Of a stretch of DNA of 64,000 nucleotides, positions 9,421 through 18,217 are shown piece after piece. Source of the stretch: Vallitaleaceae bacterium 9-2. GTDB taxonomy: Bacteria > Bacillota > Clostridia > Lachnospirales > Vallitaleaceae. Where the stretch lies: the NCBI GenBank assembly GCA_038396585.1, contig CP121691.1:496001-560000 (forward strand). Direction: 5' to 3'. Position 1 is the stretch's first letter, and each line of letters begins with the position of its first letter. Below the pieces are notes generated by a model. That model was not told the origin of the DNA. It saw only the letters and a program-made list of their open reading frames with translations, and made no database searches. The translations under genes and the position numbers were made by a program.

Positions 9421-9532
9421 ATGCGGTAAAAGTGCAGAGGTTGATTGGTTTATGGAATGAACCTTTTATTGAATATAACGCGGTGATGTGATAAAATGAA
9501 GAAAAAATTTAACGATGTAGGAGGATCAGCTT

Positions 9533-10726
9533 ATGCCACATGAATTTGGAAGGTTCGGAGGACAATATGTTCCTGAACCGGTTATACAAGCACTTAAAGA
9601 ACTGGAAGTAGCATATGATGAAGCAATCCAAGATGTTGAGTTCATCAAAGAATATAAGTACTATATGAAAGACTATGTTGGACGAGAAAACCCACTCTAT
9701 TATGCACAAAACCTAACGAAGCGCTTAGGTGGAGCTAAGATATATCTAAAACGAGAAGATCTAAATCATACAGGCGCACATAAGATTAATAACGCTATCG
9801 GGCAGATTCTCCTAGCCAAACGTATGGGCAAGAAAAAAGTCATCGCAGAGACCGGTGCCGGACAACATGGAGTAGCAACGGCGACAGCTGCGGCATTGTT
9901 TGATATGGAATGTGAGATTTTTATGGGCGCAGAAGATATGCAACGACAAGCGCTTAACGTCTTTCGTATGGAGCTTTTAGGTGCAAAAGTTGTATCGGTA
10001 ACTTCGGGAACGCAGACGTTAAGTGATGCAGTAGATGCTGCCATAACATATTGGGTTGAAAATGTTGAAGATACATTTTACTTGTTAGGATCAGCAGTTG
10101 GCCCACATCCCTACCCGACCATGGTGCGTGAATTCCAAAAAATAATTGGAGAAGAAGCATTGGAACAAATTCAACAAAAAGAAGGGCGCTTGCCGGATTA
10201 CTGTATAGCTTGTGTTGGCGGAGGAAGTAATGCCATTGGGTTGTTTAGCGCATTTGTTCCACATGCATCGGTAAAACTTATTGGGGTAGAAGCTGCTGGC
10301 TTAGGTGTAGATACAGATAAACATGCTGCGACTATGGCAAAGGGAAAAGAAGGTGTTATTCATGGAATGAACACCATATTTATTCAAGATGAAAATGGTG
10401 GAATTAGTCCGGTGTATTCGATTTCAGCAGGATTGGACTATCCTGGCGTAGGACCGGAACATGCCTATCTAAAAGATCAAGGGCGTGCAGAGTATGTTTC
10501 AGTCACAGACGAAGAAGCGGTCAAGGCTTTGTTGTATCTATCACAGGTAGAAGGAATTATTCCTGCAATCGAAAGTTCCCATGCAATTGCACATGTTATA
10601 AAATTTGCGCCAACGCTTGGACAAGAGCAAGTTATTATTGTCAATGTGTCAGGACGTGGAGACAAAGATGTTCAAGCTGTTGAGCAATATATTCAAAAAC
10701 ATCATTTAGCAATTCGTCAAAAATAG
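9533..10726 (+). CDS. trpB: Tryptophan synthase beta chain
   Basis: A 397-residue PLP enzyme that joins indole and L-serine to give tryptophan. Visible: N-terminal [24 protein letters not shown] with the PLP lysine K84; [10 protein letters not shown] near residue 106; the phosphate-binding [10 protein letters not shown]; and [10 protein letters not shown] at the C-terminus. Length matches TrpB1. GTAGGAGGATC is a strong ribosome binding site. No trpA, trpC, trpD, trpE or trpF gene is nearby, so this copy is an orphan that may salvage indole or pair with a trpA elsewhere. I saw no T-box in the 112-base upstream gap. It is followed 46 bases later by glpP. Confidence 0.95.
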   Translation: MPHEFGRFGGQYVPEPVIQALKELEVAYDEAIQDVEFIKEYKYYMKDYVGRENPLYYAQNLTKRLGGAKIYLKREDLNHTGAHKINNAIGQILLAKRMGKKKVIAETGAGQHGVATATAAALFDMECEIFMGAEDMQRQALNVFRMELLGAKVVSVTSGTQTLSDAVDAAITYWVENVEDTFYLLGSAVGPHPYPTMVREFQKIIGEEALEQIQQKEGRLPDYCIACVGGGSNAIGLFSAFVPHASVKLIGVEAAGLGVDTDKHAATMAKGKEGVIHGMNTIFIQDENGGISPVYSISAGLDYPGVGPEHAYLKDQGRAEYVSVTDEEAVKALLYLSQVEGIIPAIESSHAIAHVIKFAPTLGQEQVIIVNVSGRGDKDVQAVEQYIQKHHLAIRQK

Positions 10727-10772
10727 ATATTTGCGAAAAGATGTAAAACATAAGGAAGGCCGGGGTTAATAG

Positions 10773-11342
10773 GTGGAAAAAACAACCGAAGTGAATAAGA
10801 TCCTTGATAATCCAATTATCGCAGCAGTATCAGATGGTGAGGGCATACAAGCGGCGATACAATCGCCATGTGATGTGGTTTTTTTACTTGAATGCAATAT
10901 TTTTAATGTGGGAAAGTGGGTAAGCCAGCTTCAAAGTGCAGGTAAAATTGTGTGCTTACATGTGGATCTGATTAAGGGGATTGCACATGATAGCATTGGA
11001 TTAGAATATATAAAAGAAGTCGTCGGTGCAGATGGAATCATTACAACTAAAGCATCCATGATTCGACGGGCAAAAGACTTGGCGTTGATTACGGTGCAAC
11101 GCGTGTTTGTGCTGGATTCTAAATCCATTGATATGGGGGTTCGTACCATAAAAGAAAATAAACCCGATATCGTTGAAATTATGCCAGGTGTTATGCCAAA
11201 AGCCATTCGTCGAATGGCTCAGACTGTGTCGGCGCCTATCATTGCCGGCGGCTTGATTGATCAAAAAGAGGAGATTATTCAGTTGTTAGATGCAGGAGCC
11301 ATGGCGGTATCAACAAGTTGTGAGAAACTATGGTATCAATAA
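10773..11342 (+). CDS. glpP: Glycerol-3-phosphate-responsive antiterminator GlpP
   Basis: A 189-residue TIM-barrel-like protein of the GlpP family. These proteins bind glycerol-3-phosphate and stop premature termination in glp leader RNAs. Family-typical stretches are seen: FLLECNIFNVG, CLHVDLIKGI, DGIITTKASMI, VEIMPGVMPK and PIIAGGLI. The start is a GTG at 10773, preceded by GGGG and AAGGAAGG. It sits 46 bases after trpB with no promoter of its own visible, so it may be read through from trpB. A likely target is the terminator-bearing leader at 47315-47448, ahead of the glycerol-3-phosphate dehydrogenase-like operon. Confidence 0.88.
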   Translation: MEKTTEVNKILDNPIIAAVSDGEGIQAAIQSPCDVVFLLECNIFNVGKWVSQLQSAGKIVCLHVDLIKGIAHDSIGLEYIKEVVGADGIITTKASMIRRAKDLALITVQRVFVLDSKSIDMGVRTIKENKPDIVEIMPGVMPKAIRRMAQTVSAPIIAGGLIDQKEEIIQLLDAGAMAVSTSCEKLWYQ

Positions 11343-11383
11343 AGGGTTGAATGAACATCGTATGACCTTAATGCTGTAACGGG

Positions 11384-11412
11384 TTGCCTGAAAAGGAATG
11401 ATACGTTATGAT
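11384..11412 (+). promoter_or_regulatory. SigmaA-type promoter for the LacI regulator
   Basis: TTGCCT and TATGAT are separated by exactly 17 bases, and the start codon lies 30 bases downstream of the -10. Confidence 0.6.
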
Positions 11413-11441
11413 ATTAACGATAAAATGAATGAGGTGATCGG

Positions 11442-12461
11442 TTGATTACAATAAAAGAAATGGCGCAAATCATTGGCGTAAGCCCGACAACGGTTTCAAA
11501 CGTTATCCGTGGAAAAACGAAAGAAGTGTCACCAGAATTAGCAAAAAAAATACAAAAAGTCGTTGAAGAACACAATTATGTACCGAATCGTTCAGCGATC
11601 AATTTGGCAAAAAATAACTCAAATGTTATTGGTTTTGTCATGAGTACAAAATCCGTTCTCTACAACAATATGGTACAGGACTTTTTTACCGGGGAGCTCA
11701 TTGGAGCTCTTGAGATTGGTGTGCGCAAACATGGGTATTTTTTGATGATTTACAGTTCGGATGATATGGAAGAGATTCGCAGTTTTGTATCGTCTTGGAA
11801 TATTGATGGAATTGTTGCTCTAGGTTTTAGTTATGAAAAAGCGCAAATACTCAAAGATGTCTATAAAAAACCACTGGTATTTATTGATGGCTATTTTTTA
11901 AATGATCAACATCAATATACCAATGTCGGTATAGAAGACTATCAAGGGGCTTTTGATATGACCAGCTATCTTATTAAAGAAGGACACCAGAAGTTTGCTT
12001 TTTTTTCAGACAATTATACAGGTGGAGATTACGCCAGATATATGGGGTTTTTGGATGCGATTAAAGCAGGGGGACTCCCTGCGGACTCAGGATATAAATA
12101 TAAAGTCGAAAGAAGATTAGATGCAATCAAAAAGAGTGTGACGGATGCGGTAAGTGAACATCCGGAAGCTACAGCTTTGGTTTTTTGTTCGGACAATTAT
12201 GCAGTAGCAGCAATGGGGACACTATCAGACCTTGGGTATAATATACCAAAAGATATATCGGTGGTTGGTTATGATGATGCGATAGTAGCCTCTTTTGTAC
12301 GTCCAAAGCTTACGACGGTCAGACAAAGTACCGGAGATAAGGCGGATATAGCAATCAATAAACTCATCAAGATGATTAAAAATACATCAGAGAAACCAGA
12401 AAAAATTATTTTGCCAGTTACATTGCAGATAAGAGATTCTGTCAAAAAAATAGAAGCTTAG
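11442..12461 (+). CDS. LacI/GalR-family transcriptional regulator
   Basis: A 339-residue repressor. Residues 2-47 form the LacI helix-turn-helix: ITIKEMAQIIGVSPTTVSN, a hinge-like VPNRSAINLAK at 53-63, then a periplasmic-binding-protein-fold effector domain (66-335). The start is TTG at 11442, placed by GAGGTGATC 2-3 bases upstream; that start gives the canonical family N-terminus. It directly precedes an oligosaccharide ABC/GH13 operon on the same strand, whose promoter is flanked by two similar 18-bp palindromes (12487-12504 and 12580-12597). It is therefore probably the local repressor of that operon, with an isomalto- or malto-oligosaccharide-type inducer (inference). Confidence 0.9.
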   Translation: MITIKEMAQIIGVSPTTVSNVIRGKTKEVSPELAKKIQKVVEEHNYVPNRSAINLAKNNSNVIGFVMSTKSVLYNNMVQDFFTGELIGALEIGVRKHGYFLMIYSSDDMEEIRSFVSSWNIDGIVALGFSYEKAQILKDVYKKPLVFIDGYFLNDQHQYTNVGIEDYQGAFDMTSYLIKEGHQKFAFFSDNYTGGDYARYMGFLDAIKAGGLPADSGYKYKVERRLDAIKKSVTDAVSEHPEATALVFCSDNYAVAAMGTLSDLGYNIPKDISVVGYDDAIVASFVRPKLTTVRQSTGDKADIAINKLIKMIKNTSEKPEKIILPVTLQIRDSVKKIEA

Positions 12462-12486
12462 CCAAGCTTTTATTTTTTTTGAAGAA

Positions 12487-12504
12487 ACCTTTTGCGAAAA
12501 AGTT
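12487..12504 (+). promoter_or_regulatory. Candidate LacI-family operator, upstream copy
   Basis: ACCTTTTGCGAAAAAGTT is an imperfect 18-bp palindrome (7 of 9 pairs) with a central GC/CG step. It shares TGCG-AAAAGTTA with the second site 93 bases downstream. It lies upstream of the -35 at 12536. Confidence 0.5.
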
Positions 12505-12535
12505 ACATACAAAAGTAAAAAAATAGAAAAAATAC

Positions 12536-12564
12536 TTGTGCATTTAATATAAAAGTGCTAAAAT
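12536..12564 (+). promoter_or_regulatory. SigmaA-type promoter of the oligosaccharide operon
   Basis: TTGTGC, a 17-base spacer and TAAAAT. Predicted transcription start is near 12571, just before the downstream palindrome. Confidence 0.6.
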
Positions 12565-12579
12565 CATAACTGTAGATAT

Positions 12580-12597
12580 AACTTATGCGCAAAAGTT
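12580..12597 (+). promoter_or_regulatory. Candidate LacI-family operator, downstream copy
   Basis: AACTTATGCGCAAAAGTT is an 18-bp palindrome with 8 of 9 matching pairs, centred on GC as in LacI-family operators. It is placed where bound repressor would block initiation or elongation, and it resembles the copy at 12487. Confidence 0.6.
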
Positions 12598-12632
12598 AAT
12601 AACGAAATCAATTTATTTAGGGAGGATTCACC

Positions 12633-13958
12633 ATGAAAAGATTAATGTCAGTACTATTACTTGTATCTATGCTTGTTGTTATGGCAGGATGTGGAAGTGA
12701 TACAACACAATCAAACAACGAGGATACTTCAGGACAGGAACAAACAGCAGAGAAAGATAATGATACCGATGAACAAAGTAGTAAGGATGCATCGATTCGA
12801 ATTATTAATGGAAAAATCGAGATTGATGGTGCTCTACAAAAATATGCGAAGGCATATGAAGAACAAACTGGGGTAGAGGTTATTATTGAGTCAATTGGTG
12901 GAGGTGCAGATATTGGTGCAACCATTAAGGGATATTTTGCGGCAGGTAATATGCCGGACATTTTTGTGTTTGGTGGCGAAGGTGAGTTTTTAACTTGGGA
13001 AGAACATATGGAAGATTTGAGCAATGAAACTTGGGCAGAAGATACGGCTGTTGCTTATAAAACTCCAGATGGTAAAGTTGTAGGATTCCCATATGCAGTA
13101 GAAGGATATGGGTTAACATACAACAAAGATATCCTTGAAGCAGCAGGAGTTGATCCAAGCAGTTTGACAAATATCAACGCATATCAAGAAGCTTTTGAAA
13201 AAATCGAAGGGATGAAAGACGAGCTTGGATTGACAGCAGTTGTTTCGATGGCAGCTGAAGCCGGTCAGATGTACTGGTCAACAGGAAACCATAACTTTGG
13301 AACTTATTTATCTACAGGATTAGAACAAGGCGATACAACATATATTGATATGTTGAAAAATGGTGAAATTGATACAGAGCGAATGACTCAATATGGAAAA
13401 TTCGTAAAAATGCTTTTTGACTATTCAGATAAAAGCACATTACTTAGTGGAACATATGATGATCAATTAGCATTGTGGGCACAAGGTAAAACAGCCTTTG
13501 TACATCAAGGGAACTGGATTGATCCTTCTCTACCAGATTATGGTGTTGAATTTGCAATGGGAATTTCACCATTAGCATTTATGGAAGAAGATACCGATGG
13601 TATTTTGGCGGATGCTCCATCTTGGTGGGCTGTCTATAATAACGGTGAGTATGTTCAAGAAGCAAAAGATTTCCTTGAAAGCCTTGCAACAACAGAAGCA
13701 GGTGCACAGTGTCTTGTCGTTGATGCTGGAATGATTTCTCCATTCCAATCAACAACAATTGAACCGGTATCTCCGCTTGCTATTAACTTAATGGGATGGG
13801 TTCAAGAAGGAAAAACTTATTCATGGCAATGGGCAAAAATGCCTGAAGGATTTGCTATGAATGATTTAGGACCCGTGTTCGAAGCGTATGCACGAGGCGA
13901 TGTTGATGTAGATGGTTTTGTAGAATTAATGGAAAGCGCCATTGGAACTTTAAAATAA
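12633..13958 (+). CDS. Sugar ABC transporter substrate-binding lipoprotein
   Basis: A 441-residue family-1 binding protein. The N-terminus is a lipoprotein signal with VVMAGCGS, so C20 would be lipidated. A Ser/Asp/Glu-rich linker (21-50) leads to the two-lobed domain. Features include GYFAAGNMPDIFVFGG, YNKDILEAAGVDP and ALWAQGKTAFVHQGNW, typical of oligosaccharide-binding proteins. AGGGAGG precedes the start. It is the first gene of the operon with two permeases and a GH13 glucosidase. An intercistronic hairpin follows it at 13972-14023, which may favour more binding protein than permease. The GH13 partner points to an isomalto-oligosaccharide or similar alpha-glucoside (inference). Confidence 0.9.
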   Translation: MKRLMSVLLLVSMLVVMAGCGSDTTQSNNEDTSGQEQTAEKDNDTDEQSSKDASIRIINGKIEIDGALQKYAKAYEEQTGVEVIIESIGGGADIGATIKGYFAAGNMPDIFVFGGEGEFLTWEEHMEDLSNETWAEDTAVAYKTPDGKVVGFPYAVEGYGLTYNKDILEAAGVDPSSLTNINAYQEAFEKIEGMKDELGLTAVVSMAAEAGQMYWSTGNHNFGTYLSTGLEQGDTTYIDMLKNGEIDTERMTQYGKFVKMLFDYSDKSTLLSGTYDDQLALWAQGKTAFVHQGNWIDPSLPDYGVEFAMGISPLAFMEEDTDGILADAPSWWAVYNNGEYVQEAKDFLESLATTEAGAQCLVVDAGMISPFQSTTIEPVSPLAINLMGWVQEGKTYSWQWAKMPEGFAMNDLGPVFEAYARGDVDVDGFVELMESAIGTLK

Positions 13959-13971
13959 ACGTTATAATATA

Positions 13972-14023
13972 AAAGGAACATCTCCGATGATATTGTAAAA
14001 CAATGTTGTGGAGATTTTCCTTT
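13972..14023 (+). other. Intercistronic mRNA hairpin after the binding-protein gene
   Basis: AAAGGAA-ATCTCC pairs with GGAGAT-TTCCTTT across a single mismatch, and inside it ATATTGT pairs with ACAATGT. No T-run follows, so it looks like a 3'-end stabiliser or partial terminator and not a full stop. A comparable hairpin lies at 35051-35077 in the other sugar operon. Confidence 0.6.
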
Positions 14024-14050
14024 ATATAAAAGAATGAAAGGAAGTTTTTC

Positions 14051-15091
14051 ATGGATATCAATATACAAAGACGCAGTTCTATCGCAATAATTGCTTTGGG
14101 CATTGTAAGTGTTGTGGTGGCAATGATTCTCAACTTTGGTGGTGGGCAAGAAGACTATCGAGGGTATCTACTTATAGGAGGTCTGTTGCTATGTATGGGA
14201 GGATTATATGTTTTGCCAACCAGAAAACATAGACAAATTATCAATGTTTTATTTCTCCTACCTCTTTTATTTGCATTTACATTTACAGTGATTATCCCGT
14301 TTGTTTTTGGAGTGTTCTATTCGTTTACAGATTGGAATGGTATCAAATTTGATCAGTTTGTGGGATTAGAAAACTATATTACAATGTTCACGTCTCAAGA
14401 CTATGTTTATTCTTTGCTCATTACGATCGTATTTGCAACGATTAATATATTGTTGGTCAATTTTGTGGCGTTGTCATTGGCACTGCTATGTACTTCAAAA
14501 ATAAAAGGAAGAAATTTTTATCGAGCGGCATTTTTTGTGCCGAATCTAATCGGTGGAATTGTGCTTGGTTATGTTTGGCAGTTTATTTTCAATAAAGTAT
14601 TTACATCATTAATTGAAGGAAGTATGTCAATGTTAACAGATCCAAATCTTGCCATTTTAGCCATTATTCTAGTGAGCAGTTGGCAATATGCAGGATACAT
14701 TATGATGATTTATGTGACAGGACTTCAAGGCGTTCCACGAGATGTGCTAGAAGCCTCGAGTGTTGATGGAGCCAATAGTTTGGTTACTTTATTTAAGATT
14801 AAGATTCCGATGATTGCTAATACGTTCACTGTATCTATCTTTTTAACGTTAGTCAATTCGTTTAAACAGTTTGACTTGAACCTGGCAATTACCAATGGAG
14901 GGCCCAGTCGAATATTAAATGGTTTTTCGATTTTATCAACGGAGTTTTTGGCGCTCAATATTTATAAAACAGCCATTTCTAAAAATCAATATGCCTTGGG
15001 GCAAACCAAAGCGGTTGTATTTTTTATTCTTTTGGCCATAGTGTCGTTAACCCAAGTGGTGATTAGTAAAAAAAGAGAGGTGGAAATGTAA
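14051..15091 (+). CDS. Sugar ABC transporter permease, MalF/LacF type
   Basis: A 346-residue inner-membrane permease. Two extra hydrophobic segments (about 12-30 and 38-55) precede the usual six-helix core, recalling MalF-type N-terminal extensions. The ATPase-contact loop is seen as EASSVDGANSLVTLFKIKIP near residue 235. It overlaps the next permease by one base (TAATG at 15089-15093), a sign of translational coupling. Its role is to form the heterodimeric membrane pore for the binding protein encoded at 12633. Confidence 0.9.
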   Translation: MDINIQRRSSIAIIALGIVSVVVAMILNFGGGQEDYRGYLLIGGLLLCMGGLYVLPTRKHRQIINVLFLLPLLFAFTFTVIIPFVFGVFYSFTDWNGIKFDQFVGLENYITMFTSQDYVYSLLITIVFATINILLVNFVALSLALLCTSKIKGRNFYRAAFFVPNLIGGIVLGYVWQFIFNKVFTSLIEGSMSMLTDPNLAILAIILVSSWQYAGYIMMIYVTGLQGVPRDVLEASSVDGANSLVTLFKIKIPMIANTFTVSIFLTLVNSFKQFDLNLAITNGGPSRILNGFSILSTEFLALNIYKTAISKNQYALGQTKAVVFFILLAIVSLTQVVISKKREVEM

Positions 15092-15948
15092 TGCGTTCAC
15101 AGATAATCAAACGAAATATCATGGAAGTGTTGACCATCGTCTTAATGCTGGTTTTCTTGTTTCCCTTTGTGCTTGTTGTCATTAATTCAGCTAAAAAAAG
15201 TAGTGAAATTGTTATTAGTCCGATTAGCCTTCCTACGCAATGGGGCCAACTCTTTGTGAATATGGGCAATGTGATTAACAATCAAAATTTTAACTATTGG
15301 AATTCATTTTTTAGTTCAGTATTGATTACATTGGTTTCTTTATTCGTCATTACTTTATTTTCCAGTATGGCAGCATGGATTTTAGTGCGCAATAAAACAA
15401 AATGGTCGGATACAATTTTCCTCATCCTCGTTGCTGCGATGATTATTCCGTTTCAGGTGGTTATGCTTCCTCTCTTATCTACATTTCGTGAGATTTCAGA
15501 TTTTACAGGGATACGATTACTTCAAAGTTATAAAGGGATTGTATTTGCATATTTAGGGTTTGGTGGATCGATGTCGGTATTTATTTTGCATGGTTTTATC
15601 AAAAGCATTCCATATTCCCTGGAAGAAGCAGCGCGTATTGATGGGTGTAAGCCGGAGCAAACATTTTTTCATGTTATTATGCCTTTATTAAAGCCGATTC
15701 AGATGACAGTACTTATTTTAAATGGGATTTGGATATGGAATGACTTTTTACTTCCTTCGCTTATGCTTGGACTCAATGGAAAAATAAAAACATTGCCTGT
15801 CGCGGTGACAAGCTTTGTAGGATCATATGTTAAACAATGGGATCTTATATTGACAGCTGCTTTTTTAGCTATGATTCCCATTATCATACTTTTCTTATTT
15901 GCACAAAAACAGATTATTCAGGGAATGGTAGAAGGTGCTATTAAGTAA
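15091..15948 (+). CDS. Sugar ABC transporter permease, MalG/LacG type
   Basis: A 285-residue permease with six predicted helices and the EAA loop EEAARIDGCKPEQTFFHVIMP near residue 190. The N-terminus has the MalG-like FLFPFVLVVINSAK segment. It starts at the ATG overlapping the previous stop and is followed 18 bases later by the glucosidase. No ATPase gene is present in this operon; by analogy with other Firmicutes carbohydrate transporters, energy would come from a shared MsmX-like ATPase encoded elsewhere. Confidence 0.9.
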   Translation: MRSQIIKRNIMEVLTIVLMLVFLFPFVLVVINSAKKSSEIVISPISLPTQWGQLFVNMGNVINNQNFNYWNSFFSSVLITLVSLFVITLFSSMAAWILVRNKTKWSDTIFLILVAAMIIPFQVVMLPLLSTFREISDFTGIRLLQSYKGIVFAYLGFGGSMSVFILHGFIKSIPYSLEEAARIDGCKPEQTFFHVIMPLLKPIQMTVLILNGIWIWNDFLLPSLMLGLNGKIKTLPVAVTSFVGSYVKQWDLILTAAFLAMIPIIILFLFAQKQIIQGMVEGAIK

Positions 15949-15966
15949 ACTGAAGGAGACATAATA

Positions 15967-17643
15967 ATGAAGAACATTAATAGAGCATGGTGGAAAGAAG
16001 CGGTGGTATATCAAATTTATCCGAGAAGTTTTATGGATAGTGATGGGGATGGAATTGGAGATTTACAGGGGATTATACATCGGCTGGATTATTTGTGTGA
16101 CTTAGGTGTTGATGTCCTTTGGCTATCGCCGGTATATGATTCACCCAATGCGGATAATGGATATGATATACGTGATTATAAAAAAATCATGCAAGAGTTT
16201 GGAACCATGGATGACTTTGACATGTTGTTGGAAAAAGCACATCAAAAAGGGTTGAAAATTATGATGGATTTAGTGGTAAACCATACATCAGATGAACATG
16301 CATGGTTTACGCAAAGCCGAGAAAGTCGAGAAAATAAGTATCGAGAATACTATATTTGGAGACAAGGTCAACCCAGTGGATTAGAGCCTAATAATTGGGG
16401 GTCTTGTTTTAGTGGATCGGCGTGGCAATATGACGAAAAGACAGAAATGTTTTATTTGCATTTATTTTCTAAAAAGCAGCCGGACCTTAATTGGGAAAAT
16501 GCACAATTGCGTCAGTCGATATATGAGATGATGCGTTGGTGGTGCGAAAAAGGTGTTGACGGATTTCGTATGGATGTGATTAATATGATTTCTAAAGATA
16601 CAGAGTTTCCTGATGGAGAAACCAAGCAGGGATTATTTGGTGATTTTTCGCCTTATGCAATCAATGGACCAAGAGTGCATGAATATTTACAAGAAATGCA
16701 TGAAAATGTTTTAGCGCACTATGATATAATGACAGTTGGAGAGACACCGAATGTAACGGTTGAAGAAGCAAAAAAATATGCGGGAGAAACCGCGAAAGAG
16801 CTTAATATGATTTTTCAGTTTGAACATGTTGAATATGGTGGAGAGATTGGAAAATGGACCGACAAAAAAATTGCGCTTCCAAAGTTAAAGCAGATATTAT
16901 CAAAGTGGCAAGTTGCCTTAGAAAATCAGGCGTGGAATAGTCTATATTGGAATAATCATGATCAACCAAGAGCGGTTTCGCGCTTTGGAGATGACAGACC
17001 ACAATTTCGAGCAGTTTCAGCCAAAATGTTAGCTACATGCTTGCATTTTATGAAAGGGACACCTTATATCTATCAAGGTGAGGAAATAGGAATGACAAAT
17101 TATCCGTTTTCCCGCATTGATCAATTTGAAGATATCGAAAGTATCAACGCCTATAAGGAAATCGTAGGTAATGGCTTGCTTGAACATGATCAAATGATGG
17201 CATACCTTCGATTTAAAAGTCGCGACAATGCTCGAACACCTATGCAGTGGGATGGAAGTAAATATGGTGGTTTTTCTACAAAAAAACCATGGTTACCTGT
17301 AAACCCAAATAAAGATACGGTTAATGTTGACAGAGAATCTAATAACCAGGATTCGGTGTATCATTATTATAAGAAAATATTAAAGCTGAGAAAATGTCAT
17401 GATATTATAGTGTATGGAACATATATATTGTTGGAAGAAATGCATGAACAGCTTTATGTATATAAAAGACAGTGGGAGGACGAGGAATTATTGGTAATCT
17501 GCAATTTTTCAGAAGAAAACCTTGAATATGCCTTGCCCAAACCCTTTGAAAAAGGTGAAATTCTTCTAGCAAATTATAATCGAACTCAATTAGAGCAAAC
17601 ACTTAAACTAGATTCCTTTGAGGCGATGGTTATTAAGGTTTAA
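15967..17643 (+). CDS. Oligo-1,6-glucosidase, GH13 subfamily 31-like
   Basis: A 558-residue cytosolic alpha-glucosidase. GH13 conserved regions appear in order: DLVVNHTSDEH (101-111); GFRMDVIN with nucleophile D203; TVGE with acid/base E259; and NNHDQPR with D332. The Val after the nucleophile (DVIN) is the residue associated with alpha-1,6 specificity in oligo-1,6-glucosidases and isomaltases, whereas maltases usually carry Ala there. A C-terminal beta domain follows. No signal peptide is present, so imported oligosaccharides would be split inside the cell. It is the last gene of the LacI-linked ABC operon. Trehalulose/isomaltulose or trehalose-6-phosphate hydrolases are related alternatives. 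Confidence 0.88.
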   Translation: MKNINRAWWKEAVVYQIYPRSFMDSDGDGIGDLQGIIHRLDYLCDLGVDVLWLSPVYDSPNADNGYDIRDYKKIMQEFGTMDDFDMLLEKAHQKGLKIMMDLVVNHTSDEHAWFTQSRESRENKYREYYIWRQGQPSGLEPNNWGSCFSGSAWQYDEKTEMFYLHLFSKKQPDLNWENAQLRQSIYEMMRWWCEKGVDGFRMDVINMISKDTEFPDGETKQGLFGDFSPYAINGPRVHEYLQEMHENVLAHYDIMTVGETPNVTVEEAKKYAGETAKELNMIFQFEHVEYGGEIGKWTDKKIALPKLKQILSKWQVALENQAWNSLYWNNHDQPRAVSRFGDDRPQFRAVSAKMLATCLHFMKGTPYIYQGEEIGMTNYPFSRIDQFEDIESINAYKEIVGNGLLEHDQMMAYLRFKSRDNARTPMQWDGSKYGGFSTKKPWLPVNPNKDTVNVDRESNNQDSVYHYYKKILKLRKCHDIIVYGTYILLEEMHEQLYVYKRQWEDEELLVICNFSEENLEYALPKPFEKGEILLANYNRTQLEQTLKLDSFEAMVIKV

Positions 17644-17648
17644 GCAGG

Positions 17649-17677
17649 TTGTGAAAAATAAAAAAAAGAGGTACAAT
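17649..17677 (+). promoter_or_regulatory. SigmaA-type promoter for the DUF2177 gene
   Basis: TTGTGA and TACAAT are separated by 17 bases, 44 bases upstream of the start codon. Confidence 0.6.
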
Positions 17678-17721
17678 AAACACAAGACAATTAAAGTCGG
17701 CAAAGCGAATGGAGGGGAATT

Positions 17722-18114
17722 ATGATTCGTAATTTTTTTATTACCTTTGCAGTGTTTATGGTTATTGATTTGATTTGGCTTGGCATTATTGCAAAAGACT
17801 TATATAGTCGACATTTAGGTTACATCATGCGCACACCACCTAATTGGATAGCAGCCATCGGATTTTATATTATATTTATCCTTGGATTAATGTTTTTCGC
17901 ATTGTATCCGGCATTGGATAAAGAGGCGATACGCTATGCGTTTTTGTATGGAGCTTTTTTCGGATTTGTTGCATATGCTACATATGACTTGACAAACCTG
18001 GCGACACTAAAAGATTGGCCGATTCTTATTACAGTGATTGACTTGACTTGGGGAACGGTATTGGGTGGTATGACAACAGCGCTTTCCTTTCTGATTATAC
18101 GATTTTTCAATTAG
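17722..18114 (+). CDS. DUF2177-family small membrane protein
   Basis: A 130-residue protein with four hydrophobic helices. It shows the family-like patterns DLIWLGIIAKDLY near residue 16, YGAFFGFVAYATYDLTNLATLKDWP in the middle and DLTWGTVLGG near the C-terminus. These match DUF2177, an uncharacterised family of four-helix membrane proteins. GGAGGGGAATT is a good ribosome binding site. It has its own promoter and appears monocistronic, with the next promoter starting 14 bases after its stop. Function unknown. Confidence 0.8.
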   Translation: MIRNFFITFAVFMVIDLIWLGIIAKDLYSRHLGYIMRTPPNWIAAIGFYIIFILGLMFFALYPALDKEAIRYAFLYGAFFGFVAYATYDLTNLATLKDWPILITVIDLTWGTVLGGMTTALSFLIIRFFN

Positions 18115-18127
18115 CGTAAATGTCTGA

Positions 18128-18156
18128 TTGACAAAGACATAAATATGCTATATTAT
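18128..18156 (+). promoter_or_regulatory. Strong sigmaA-type promoter for the polar amino acid ABC operon
   Basis: Perfect TTGACA, a 17-base spacer and TATTAT. Palindromic repeats begin immediately after the -10. Confidence 0.75.
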
Positions 18157-18157
18157 G

Positions 18158-18194
18158 TATTTATGCATTAAAATATATATTTATGCATAAATAT
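18158..18194 (+). promoter_or_regulatory. Candidate tandem operator (TATTTATGCAT repeats)
   Basis: TATTTATGCAT occurs twice (from 18158 and from 18178), 20 bases apart, which is about two helical turns. The second copy lies in a perfect 18-bp palindrome, ATATTTATGCATAAATAT (18177-18194). The site overlaps the predicted transcription start and leader, so binding would repress. The motif is AT-rich with inward ATGCAT and loosely recalls ArgR boxes, but no regulator is assigned. Confidence 0.5.
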
Positions 18195-18217
18195 TAATAC
18201 AAGAGGAGAAAAAATCG

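Noticed and set aside
9421-9532. T-box leader ahead of trpB
   Set aside because: The gap is 112 bases with no T-box sequence and no terminator hairpin; a weak GATAAA -10 near 9490 was not convincing enough to list.
10729-10744. TATTTGCGAAAAGATG ahead of glpP, similar to the LacI-type operator
   Set aside because: It matches only half of the palindrome, and no promoter lies beside it.
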